NCBI RefSeq assembly: GCF_943734655.1
Contig: NC_071354.1
Span: 2,825,001-2,889,000 of the forward strand
Length of the DNA: 64,000 nucleotides
Direction: 5' to 3'
DNA from: Sabethes cyaneus
Taxonomy: Eukaryota; Arthropoda; Insecta; Diptera; Culicidae
Below, one piece after another: positions 20,988 through 31,634 of the stretch. Positions within the stretch are counted from its first letter, which is position 1. Each line of letters starts with the position of its first letter. A program made the position numbers and the translations under genes. The notes beneath the pieces were generated by a model. The model was not told the DNA's origin. It saw only the letters and a program-made list of their open reading frames with translations, and did not search any database.

Positions 20988-23900
20988 TCCATCTGACAAA
21001 GTCTTAATGAAATAATAGTCACATGTAAGGTCCACAATTAAAAATTAAATCAGTGTTCCATAGTCGCTGCGTGAATTTTCCAGTTGGCTCTCCAAACTCG
21101 AAGAGTTCTTCAACCCGAGTGAAAGTCCGGACACATGCAGTCATCGGTTCGTGGAATCCAAATGTGATGTCAATGAATCTATATCTGATCACTCTTATGT
21201 TCTTGATCGCTTGAAGCGATTTTGCAGAAAACAATGTTGGAAGTAAGAACAACGCGATGACCAAAAACGGTAAATTTTTGTTTGTCTCTTTTGATAGGTT
21301 TTTGCATCAAAAATAATGTATATATGAAAAGCAAGAATAGATTTAGTTTTCACGATTGAAGTTGAGATGAAAATGCTTGAATATTTATGCCTGAAAAATC
21401 CTATTCGTTTTTCCCATTTGAAAAAAGTCTATTATCAATAATTCATATAAGTTTTCAGGGAGCTGATAAGACGCCATATTTTCGTTGCTCGCATGAAAAA
21501 GGCGGCAAATGCAAAACGATTTCAAAAAAACAAATTTAACTAACCATTTTCACAGTTTAATGTGTTTCGCATCAACTGCCTGCCTGGCATTGGCTATATG
21601 ATGCTAAAACCTTGGGTAAAATCAAACTAAAACTAACAGAATTTGACAATTTACACATCCGACTCGGTTGCCAGCTTGAGCCCATCTATGAAGCTGTCAG
21701 CTTGGGCCCGCTCTATGTTGGCTACGTTTTTTTGTACAAGTTGCTATAAGAAGCGTCATTCCCGTGTAAGTTTTATGCTTTGGAACTAAAATGGCCCCAA
21801 AATGCAGATATGTCGTCCCTCCTAAGTAACCTAAGTGTCTAATTTTGATTAAAGAAAAAACGAACATGTACATTTTGATTTCGAATACCATTTTCCCCGT
21901 TATATATCGTTATTTTCAGAGGTCCAAATTTAGCGAGGAACCTTCGCTCATAACGATTTTTAGCTCACATATATTTATTGTGTTTCAAATAAAACAGTAG
22001 CGGCTGCTTTTGTTTTTCATTATCAGGTACTACTCAGAGGTGTGCCCCATTGATACCGATTATGGTATATATTGGCTCACTGTGCTTAAGTTGTTTTAGC
22101 CGCTTCATGGTTTGTTCATTCATCATGAAGTTCAGCCGCCATATTATAGTACAAACACCACTGTATTAACCGCATGCCTAACTAACACTACTATACAATC
22201 GAGTGAGCGAGCAGAGTGAGAAGTCTACGAAGCATGATGTTCATTGATAGAATAGTGTAATGCAAAGGTATGCTTTATTCATATTGTTGGGTTGTGGTTG
22301 TTGTGTTTATGTCACAGGCACCGTTAGTTTCATATGGGCGCCGGAGTAGGTTACATAGTACATACGTCACCAGGTGTTTCGGAACATGATGACCTGTGTG
22401 TATATCGACTTTTAGCTCCTTTCGATCTGAACACACATCTGTCAGTTGGTTGTCAAAATTGAATACGAGAAGTGTGTGAAAACGAAAAAAGTCTACTTCG
22501 TATTGTGTGTCCGCCGTAGCAGGCTTTCGACGGAAAAAAGCAAGAAAAATTTCCAAATACTGGTCTGCGAATGGGCCATTTTTGAATACAAAAGTACGGT
22601 GCTTTCGATAGCGGTGAAGTTGAAGCATAATGTCTAATTGGAGATGAATTTTGCTAGTCTAAGTTCGATTGGCCAGGATTCGTCTCGTGAAGATTTTTTT
22701 CGACTCACCATCACATAGTGCCACTAGAAGACATAGGGTGGAACATCAACAGTGGACTCTACTAGTGTAGAATAAGTCTGTTGTTTACGAATTAAATCGA
22801 AAATTGGATATGCGTACAAGACAGGTTCCAGAGTTCAGAATAAAGTTACACAGGAGCTCAAGAAAGGTGAATGTACGTTCTGTAGTAGAAATACGCATAA
22901 GTGTAAATGTTGGCTTTTCACCCTAAGTAGCAAAAAATGTGAATTGCATTGACTTCGGTCAGCAGCATAAAAGCCAAGAGGAAGAGACCTAGAGAGTTTT
23001 GCTTGTGTGCAAAAGAGGACGTCTCTCGCGAATTCAGTTCTGTCGTGTGGTCGTAAAATCTACATCGGTAGGAAGTTTTTTTTACTTTTTCTTTCCCGAA
23101 AAACAAGAAATGTGAGCTGTGGCAAATACATCGAGATGGACAGTGAAAATTCTAGTGACCTCCGTTGGATCGACGACTGTGAATTTTCCTATTTTATCTA
23201 ATTGCACGAAAAAAGTGTCGCTCCGTTTTATCTTGTATCATCGACGAGCAAACCCGCCTTTCATTGTTTATCAGAAGGTAGGAATATTATTTTATTTGAA
23301 GTCTACTTGTGGTTCTCATGAATGGTTGCAAGAGAAAATTTCTCTTTGATTTTGATTTCTCTGTACAGTCTATAGGACAGTGAGTAAATTTCACTTCTAT
23401 TGTACATACATAACTGTCAAAGTGGCATTTTGACGACGAAAAGTGAAAAACCTTCTGAGGTTTTGTTTTCGGCTGCTCTATGCTATCAGTTTCCATCGTG
23501 TTGTTGCCGTTGTGTAAAATTTGTGAGGAAAATGTCGTTCTCGTAAAGTCGTATTTATGAGAAGATATTGAAGCCATGCGATTGTGACGTATTTGTCACT
23601 CTGGGCTGGTGAATACTCGAAACATATATGTTGAGCGTTCACTTTTGTGAATGGGAAACTAATAGTAGGTCATCACATGTGTCTGAAATAGGTTCAATGT
23701 CGCTTTTTATCCGTCAGTGTTGCCAAAGATGTGCTCTGCAGTTTACGTCGGTCGTAATTATAGGACGTTCTAATGCTTCAATTTGACTAATTGGAAAATA
23801 CGTCGTGGCATAGTATGATGTTCCAAAATGCTTTTATAAATTTAATCGATTCATTGAAAGCAAAATTTCCAAATACAGTAGAATAACATCAAAATGATGC

Positions 23901-24916
23901 AACACTTCAATGATAATGGCATAAATTAGTCGATTCTGTTCGATTCCAATTTATACTGGCAGCTCGCTGACCGGCTGAAAAAGTGAGCTACCTATGAAGA
24001 TCGTTGTGAGAAAATGAGAAAATTGGAAGTTGTTTATCAAAATAAAACCCTTCTGCTTTGACAGTATGGAAAAGAATTCCTCATAGTTGAACATAACGAT
24101 TACGAAGTAATCAATCATAGTCATTTAAAAACGAGGACTATGTGTCAGGAATAAAACATTGTAAAGTAAAAGTGTTTTCAGTGCACGTGTTTTCTACTAT
24201 GATATTTCCTTCATCACTCACATAGGTACCATGATATCTAAATCTACGCAAAATGAAGTTTTACGGTATCACTATTTTTTCTATTTAAATTTTTAAAAGA
24301 ATGCATTCGATTTGTTTTTATTATGCAAAAACCATTTTCATTGTTTAGTGAACAGCAAGCTCTTTACAAAAAACTGCATCATTTAAATAATGTGAAGTGT
24401 CGAAAATTGATCTTTATTGTGTAGTTATTTTCAATGCAGCTGCTGCTTATTTAAGAGTATATTTCAAGTTCTTACTAATTTTGCGATGTCAGGTGCTGTA
24501 GGCATTGTATGTAAATATGTTTATAGAAGTTATTATACGATGATTATTTAAAGGTTTCCGTCTATGAGGAGGTTATGATTAAAAAATGTTTTGAATCCCA
24601 TAGAAATCTGCAGTCAGTAAGCAACTTTTAAACCTCTTGCGTTTACAATTTTTTGAAATCCGATAAATTCAGGAGGTCCGAATAAAAACTGAGTCTAGTT
24701 TCGAAAACGGAATGTAGCACCTAGGCTTTGCTTTGCTAACACAATCTCATTAAAACCGCTCAACTTTTTTACACATATCCAAAAAGTTTCATAAATTTGA
24801 ATTGGGGAAAAGGCATGAAAATTTGGTGAAGATGATAATAAACTGTATTAGGCAAAAAACAAAACCATGGCCTTAAACGTCTTTAAAACTTGTCTTTTAT
24901 TGATTCTTTATTAATA
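20988..24916. other. Intergenic DNA, possibly with non-coding exons of the downstream gene
   Basis: No conserved coding region was recognised. A minus-strand frame at 21022-21264 starts with a hydrophobic segment (LVIALFLLPTLFSAKSLQ) and ends NCGPYM-stop. It lacks an ATG in place and may be an exon relic. 22440-23277 is less AT-rich and ends with a donor-like CAGAAG/GTAGGA at about 23272-23281, so it could be a 5' leader. None of these can be proved here. Confidence 0.3.
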
Positions 24917-24973
24917 GACATTCACTGCGGAATCGAGGGAAATGAATTTGCTGACAACCTAGCCACGAATTAG
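24917..24973 (+). mobile_element. Fragment of a LINE RNase H domain
   Basis: Translation gives HCGIEGNEFADNLAT followed by an Asn and a stop. This matches the HCGIxGNExADxLA signature of the RNase H domain of I/Jockey/LOA-type non-LTR retrotransposons. Only about 18 codons remain, truncated on the right by the element at 24988. Confidence 0.65.
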
Positions 24974-25933
24974 CTCAGTAATTTATTCAGGGTGGCAAAT
25001 CAACCAGGAAAGAGGGAAAACCATGAAAGAAGCAGGAATTTGTTTTTCAATACTAAAAACCGGGAAAAATCAGGAATTTTCAACTAAAACCAGGAAAAAA
25101 ATTCAGATACTTACTGATGACTTAATAACTTATGTGTCAAGGTCCGCTAGTTCGGCAAAACAAAAAAGGCTATTTTCCAAACTGCTGACGGCTATTTGCC
25201 ATGGCTTTCAACTGTTGGCACCAATAGTCTGAAAGTGTTGACTAGGCAATGCCGCCATTAGCCTCTAGAACTGCTTCTTCTGCGTTGTCCCTGCGAATTC
25301 CGTTTTTCCCGAATTCTTTCGTTAGCTCCGGTCCTCAAACTATGTCAGATCGGCCTCCACCTACGCTTCCAGATCTCGGTTTCAAACTGACTAACTTCTT
25401 CAAATTAAAAACTCATGTTAGGGTGCATAGATCTAATTTGAGCACCAAATATTCCAAAGATCCAAAAAGTCACCACTAGCTATCCTGATTCGTGTGTCTA
25501 TATCAGACTTAATACCACCGCCTGGAGTTGTCTGGCTACCAGGATATTAAAAATCGGGCACCTGCTCAACCTCTACTGTGAAATTGTTAATATTCATAAT
25601 ACAGTTTTCAAACAGAGCCCTTGTTTTGGGGCCAAAAACTACTTCCGAAATTACAAGAAATGTTTTGCAAGATTTCCTATATTTTAGTGCTAATTCAATT
25701 TCATCGAACGACAGCGCTCCGGAGTTGACACGATCGAAGCGACGTACTGTGGGCGCCACGCACTACTGATTTTGTTGGCCTACGAAATTTTAAGACTTGG
25801 AAGACTTGTTTAAATGTTCAGTTCAACAGTTAAGTTTGTCTGTACGATCGATCAGTAATTGATCTCTGCCCTTCAGCGACATCTCGCATTGATGCTAACA
25901 CCACTCACTAAGGCGGTCAAAAAATTCCTACAA

Positions 25934-26131
25934 TTAAGTGGATAATATCCACTGGATATGTTTATTGGCAATGGCCCTTTCTCCCTCCGCAACTAGATAG
26001 TTACCCCTGGCTCGCTTGTTCCGTTTACAAGATTTAATAGCCCTGTTCAGCTTGAAGTATCGTTGATGGCTTGCTGTCTTAGTTACGCTTAATCCTGGTT
26101 TTCGCCGTGCTTGGAATCGGGTATTTTCCAA
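25934..26131 (-). mobile_element. LINE linker remnant
   Basis: The minus-strand frame reads KPGLSVTKTASHQRYFKLNR then SCKRNKRARGNYLVAEGERA. This resembles the basic linker between endonuclease and reverse transcriptase in insect non-LTR elements, where a LNR-x-CRRxKR pattern precedes an alanine/glutamate-rich helix. No flanking domain remains. Confidence 0.45.
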
Positions 26132-26427
26132 TGGATTTTGAAAATATTTACATTAATCGATCAGAAATTTTTCTAAAAATTAATTAATATAGCAAATATA
26201 AGAATAATTTGTGATATCACCATTAAGAAAAGCATAAATATTAGGCATTTTCAAAAACCAACGAATCAGCCAATTACATGGAAGTACTCTTTTGCTTCCC
26301 AGGCCCGGTACGACAATCTTATACACCTGCAGTTTCGTTTACTTCGATTCTAACAAAAAGTGACCGAACCCTTGCTTTCCAACAGTACAGGAATTATTCA
26401 TTATCAGTAAACCTGAACCAAATTGAA

Positions 26428-26650
26428 GTCCTGAAGGTAAACAATTTCGTAAAAATTGGAAAGTGCCCCCGCTCTTTCATCGATGCTATTATTTAAGCAT
26501 TGAACCTAGACGAATTCGATGTCCTGAAAGTAAACAAGTTTGTAAGAGTGTAAAACCATCCTTTAAGCAATTATCCTTACCCTTCGATCGATCTTATCAT
26601 TCGAACATTAAATCTAGACAAAGTTAATGTCCTGAAAGTAAACCGTTGAA
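26428..26650. repeat. Degenerate tandem repeat, three starts, period about 93-108 bp
   Basis: GTCCTGAAnGTAAAC occurs at 26428, 26521 and 26629. Each of the first two is followed by similar phrases (TTTCGTAA/TTTGTAAG, then TCATCGATGC/TCGATCGATC, then CATTGAACCTAGACGAA/CATTAAATCTAGACAAA). The repeat lies inside element P2. Confidence 0.65.
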
Positions 26651-27152
26651 GAAAAGAACGTACCTACCTCTCCTTATCAACCGATTATATCAATATACAC
26701 TATAAAAATGTATTCTAAATGGGAGTCTTGTATAAAAACGTGGTAGATGTAATATTCTAGCATGTAACACGAGGCACAAATTTTCAGTGCTTGTTTAAAG
26801 ACTAGCCATGAAATTCTTCAAAAGCTTTCGATTTAATTGTTGTAAAGTATCAACATGACTGAAAAGCAGAGAACTTCCTATGTACTTAGAACGATAATAT
26901 GAATTGAAAATCTTCCAACCTGCGTAATTTTAACTATCAGGTATCAGGTATCAGGCGAACGAAAAGGCAAATAGGCTGAATTTAGAAACCTGCTGAAAAT
27001 ACCCGTACCCTATTTGAAAACTACAGTCCCTAAGTTGATAAGCATTTCCTATTTCCTATTATCATCGCAAATATGCAGAGATATAGCGCCCCGCACGCTC
27101 ATTTCAAATCGGCCAGGAAAACCGGAAAAAAGGGAATTGATATCGCACCCTG

Positions 27153-28049
27153 TTTACTGGCCCTGAAGCACTTCCACATTCGCCGTAAAAGGCATATTAG
27201 TGATAAATTACGATAAATTTGAAGTGGTTGGTGAGTTGATATTTTTGAGATCTCTGATTACCGCAGACAACAACAGGAAATAGAAGATTCAGCAACGCAT
27301 TCAAGATGTAAATGGCGGGCACCGCACCACACTGACGCTGTATAAAGCGTTTATTGGAACGCTAGTTCCTTACGGATTTGAGACCCTACTTACAGTAAGC
27401 CTTTTACTTTCCTATGCCTCGGAATTGTATGGCAATAGGGATTATGCCACATCCCCTGAGGCAAAGTCTACTCCAGACCTGCGGTGAGGCCTGCAGCATA
27501 ACCGAATCTATGTTTAACAGACTTAGCACTAAAGGAACAAATTTAGAACACAAGTGGAGAAATTTGGAAGAATATGCCATAGGAGGTCGTGCGCGCTAGC
27601 AATGAAAGTCAAAGTTGATCGATTTTTTGGAACTAATCTGTTGCAAATATAAATCTGTAAGCTTCAAATAAAAGTATAATTGGTTGATTTCCATGAACGC
27701 GTTTCTTGGTTGTCGTACTTTAAAACGACGTACTTTAAATGAATAATGAAAAGATAATAAACGTATAAGTCACTTGGGAACAAAAGGACATGGCTGACAG
27801 GGGAAAAACGTACGAATGAGGCCTTTGCTTCCTGCATTATGGGAAATTCTGCAACGAAAACATATTGGGCAACTGGGAGACAAAAGGAGGGAGTGGCCCA
27901 AGCAAGATCGGGCACTCAGCTAGTATGCTATACAATAAGAACTGTAACAGTGATCTTTCAAAGTTTCTTAACATTTTTCATTAGTTTTGTTACAGATGAA
28001 AAATAGCTAGCCACATCCAACTGCATTTTTACTTTTCCTCTTGTTTCAG
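27153..28049. other. Spacer upstream of Spt20 with a short LINE fragment
   Basis: 27200-27400 (plus) reads, with stops, KFEVVGELIFLRSLITADNN and then TLYKAFIGTLVPYGFETL. This matches the reverse-transcriptase C-terminal part of the LINE at 1876-3846 (EEFVYLGSLVTADNT...KTLIRPVVLYGLEAV). The rest is AT-rich with no recognised feature. Confidence 0.5.
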
Positions 28050-28167
28050 ACGCTTAATCAACAGATGTCGTTTCACGGTATAGTTAACTGACTCCTGCAG
28101 AACAGTTCTGAAGACTGTGGACCATATTGTGAATGTATAAATCAATAGAATATCTGTATAAACCACA
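28050..28167 (+). promoter_or_regulatory. Probable 5' UTR of Spt20 with two upstream ATGs
   Basis: A pyrimidine-rich acceptor (CCTCTTGTTTCAG) ends at 28049, so this is likely the 5' part of the first coding exon, with earlier leader exons upstream. An upstream ATG at 28065 opens an 8-codon frame closed by TGA at 28089-28091. A second ATG at 28133 opens a frame that overlaps the main start in another phase. The main start has the context CACAATG, close to the insect consensus. Confidence 0.45.
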
Positions 28168-30517
28168 ATGCAAAGTTTGGAACCTGCATCATGTCAAGAA
28201 GCTGATGTAAGTATTACAGACCGTTGACGACTCACCTTCATAAATGGTGTACATTTTCTACTTTATTTTATCCACAGTATATGTTGAACGATGCTTACTG
28301 TAAGCTAAGGAAGTCCCCCTCGCGACAGCAGACGTTGTTAATTGATCCACCGCCGCAGTATCCAAGTCTACCTAGTCCTATTTTGAATGACAGCACCCCG
28401 CTGTTCAATACCAGTAGCAGCAGTAGCGCTACCAGTCCGCTGCCGTCGTCATCCTCATATGTCACGCTAAGCGGAATACAGTCGACTTCACCGCCTGCAA
28501 CGCTTCTAGCGACCCCTACAACATCGTTGTCCTCATGCCTCGGACCCAGCAGTAGCGGGACGGGTTCCCACTTGCTGTATAAGTCTGTTAGCGGTTCGAT
28601 CAACAGTTTGTCACTGAGCAATCACCATCATCATCACATCGATAAGAGGGGAGCGACTGATTCCGGCTACATCAGTAGCTCCCCGTCGAAAAAGTCGAAA
28701 TTATCTTCCTCAGCCGGATCTCTCCCGTCATCGGTATCTGCAGGGTCTTCGTCAATCAACAGTTCTTCCACGAGCGCAAGTAATTTTACCGGTAGCAGCA
28801 GTTTGCAGCATCATTATCATGGCGCAGGAAGTAGCAACAGCAGTAGTGGTAGTAGTCATCCTTACGGCTCAGCTGCTTCTCCCTCGTCTGCTAGTCTTGG
28901 AATTATCGCTGGACCGTCATCATCGACCGGTGGAAGCTCTAATGCTACCGGCAAATTCAACATCCATGACAAACTTAGGGAATTGTTTCTTGAGTTACTA
29001 GCTGAGGACAATACTGAAACTAATAGGGTAAGATTAAACAATCTGAGTTTTCTAGTCGAATATCGTGATAAGACCGTCGATTTATTTCGTTACTAGCTTA
29101 ACTTAAGGAATACGTCACTTCTGTTGGAGAAACTGGTGTTACGAGAAAACCTCAACACCTTGATCCTAAATCTCTATCCCGGCAATAAAGGATATTCGTT
29201 AGCATTTAGAAAAGGAACTGAGCAATCAAGTGATGGAGGGCGGAATGTAAGTTTTTGTTTTTTTTATAGTATAATTTGTTGAACGTAAAACTGAAAATCA
29301 CTTCTGTGTAGCAGATCTCAAAAAGTGGTGCTATACAATCGGAGCATTCTGGATCGCCTCTACCGGGCGCCGCAACGCTAGACATTAACTCAGAACAACT
29401 CCAGGAGACAATCCGGTGGCCGTATGAGGAAGAAGAACTCCTAGAATGTATTGACCGGGAGGAGCTTCCGCTTGTGTTAGCCGACATGTTTGAAACCAAG
29501 TGCCCTGGATTGTTTTACTCGGGATGTGTGATTGCTGAGATTCGGGACTATCGGCAGTCATTCCCTATATTTACCTGTGATACGTACCACGTGCTGCTAA
29601 AACCAACCAATCAGGTACGGTGGATAGTTAGACATCAATCAACAGTGGAATAATCTACATTTTTTCTTCTCGTTTCTATTTTTGACAGACCTTGCTAGCG
29701 GACGTTAACCTGCTGACAACCGATGGTGACTGGAGTCCAGAGGAAAAGCTCGCACTGGAAAGTCAGCTTGTGTTAGCAACGGCTGAACCACTCTGTTTGG
29801 ACCCTAATCCCGAGGTGGGCATTATGGCCATTAACCAGCAGCATCGACGTCACATTTTTAATACGAAACCGATTCGACGGCAGGCGAAAAAGTTTTCCCA
29901 GGTCGCCATTAATCGTAAAAGGAAAACGGACCAGTTTACTCATAGTTTCGGTTTGGAATTGAGCGATTTTATGACAAAGTATCGAGCAAAACCACGCCAG
30001 TACGCGGCTACCAAACGTAGTGTGGTCAGTTTCACACTGCCGAAAAAACCTTCGGATGTTAGTTCAACGGTCCGGGTACCCAATTTGGAGTTACCGGAGC
30101 TATCGGCTCCGTCAGAGGTGAATGTAGAGAAATTTGCACGAAGATACGATGGGCCAAAGGAAAGCCGAGATTGCATTCCACAGCTTATCGAGGAATACAT
30201 CCTGGAAACGGATCGAGTAGTTAGTCGCGGGGATACGCGGCTATACCATATTAAACTATCAATCTTCCAACGTCCATCTAACTCGGAATATTTAGGAGAG
30301 CTTTACGTCGACAGGGACTATCGCGAAAACGAGCGAAATGGAGAGGCATGTCAGTTTACGCTTGGAACCCGGGCGCATGCACATCGATACATACAACAAT
30401 TTACCGAAATATTCACCGAAGAAGGTAGAAAATCGGTAAAAATCACTCACCTCGTGCCAGGTCAAATGCCAAAGGTGCTACACACTGCTGGTATGCGGGA
30501 GCAAAATGTGCAACAGC

Positions 30518-30548
<31 letters not shown>

Positions 30549-31602
30549 GCAGCAGCAGCAGCAACAACAGCAGCAGCAACAGATTCAGCAACAACAAGCA
30601 ATTCAACAGCAGCAGCAAGCTCATATACAACAGCAAGCTCATATCCAGCAGCAAATTTCCCAAATTCAGCAGCAGCTTCAGTCTCATCCTACGCATGCTT
30701 TAATGCGACTGCAAGCAACCAACCCGGCGTTGGTATCTCAGATTGCATCAGCTGGTGGTAATATAACCATTAACGCTACAAATCCTAGCACGCTTCCTGG
30801 TAATCAGCAGCAGCAACAACAACAACAGCAACAACACCAGCAGCAGCAGCAGCAACCAACACAGGTCATTCAGCAACAGCATCCACAAATCATAACCGCT
30901 GGTCCGTCCACTAACATAATCACAATCGGAGGGGCAACGCTTCAGCAGCACCCGCAGCAACAGCAAATTCACATACAACAGCAACAGCTCCCAAATCAAC
31001 ATCATCAGCAGTTGCAGCAAATCTTTACCTCCTGTGATACTTCTGCTAACTCTGGCCAACAACAGCAACAATCGATAAGCACCACAGTCACTCTGCAGCA
31101 GGCACAGCAGCAGCAGCAGCAACAGCAACAACAGGTGCAGCAAATCCATACTCAAACGCATCAACCGCAGCAGCAGACATTAAGCCTGAGTAATGGTTCA
31201 CTTTTGCTAGTTCAACCGACTGGTCAAATTTCCAATCTTACAGCAACTTCCAACCACCAAACGGGTTCTGCCGGAAGCACGACGCAAAGTATTCAAGGTT
31301 TTACTTTTACCTCATCTCCACAAACTGCCACTATAATCAATCAAGGTGTAGCAACTGGTACTACGAACACTACTGCAAATCGTGTCCCTCTGCTTGTCCG
31401 ACTCGAGAACAAGGGTTCGCAACAATTACAACAGCATCAACAACAACAACAGCACCAGCAACAGCAGCAACAACAAACGCAGCATGTCCAATCTCAGCAG
31501 CAAAATCAAAGCACCACGACCACTATTCATACGAACAACCCAGAAATCAATGCAATCGCTCTTAGCATAATGAATTCTGCCAATCAATTCCGCCAGCAGC
31601 AA

Positions 31603-31634
<32 letters not shown>

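Larger units (their letters stand above)
24988..27152. mobile_element. CAGGGTG-ended transposon, about 2.2 kb (copy P2)
   Basis: The left end CAGGGTGGCAAATCAACCAG and right end (inverse) CAGGGTGCGATATCAATTCC share the CAGGGTG terminus. Near both ends are CAGGAA/CCGG-rich phrases like those of copy P1. The interior holds a minus-strand LINE remnant and a degenerate tandem repeat, so it is composite. Target duplications are not clear; the flanks are TTTATT and TTTACT. Confidence 0.55.

Noticed and set aside
29028..29096. Frame end (TAG) of Spt20 exon 2 as the true stop
   Set aside because: The 69-bp segment has GT-AG borders, and skipping it continues directly into the conserved LLLEKLV domain.
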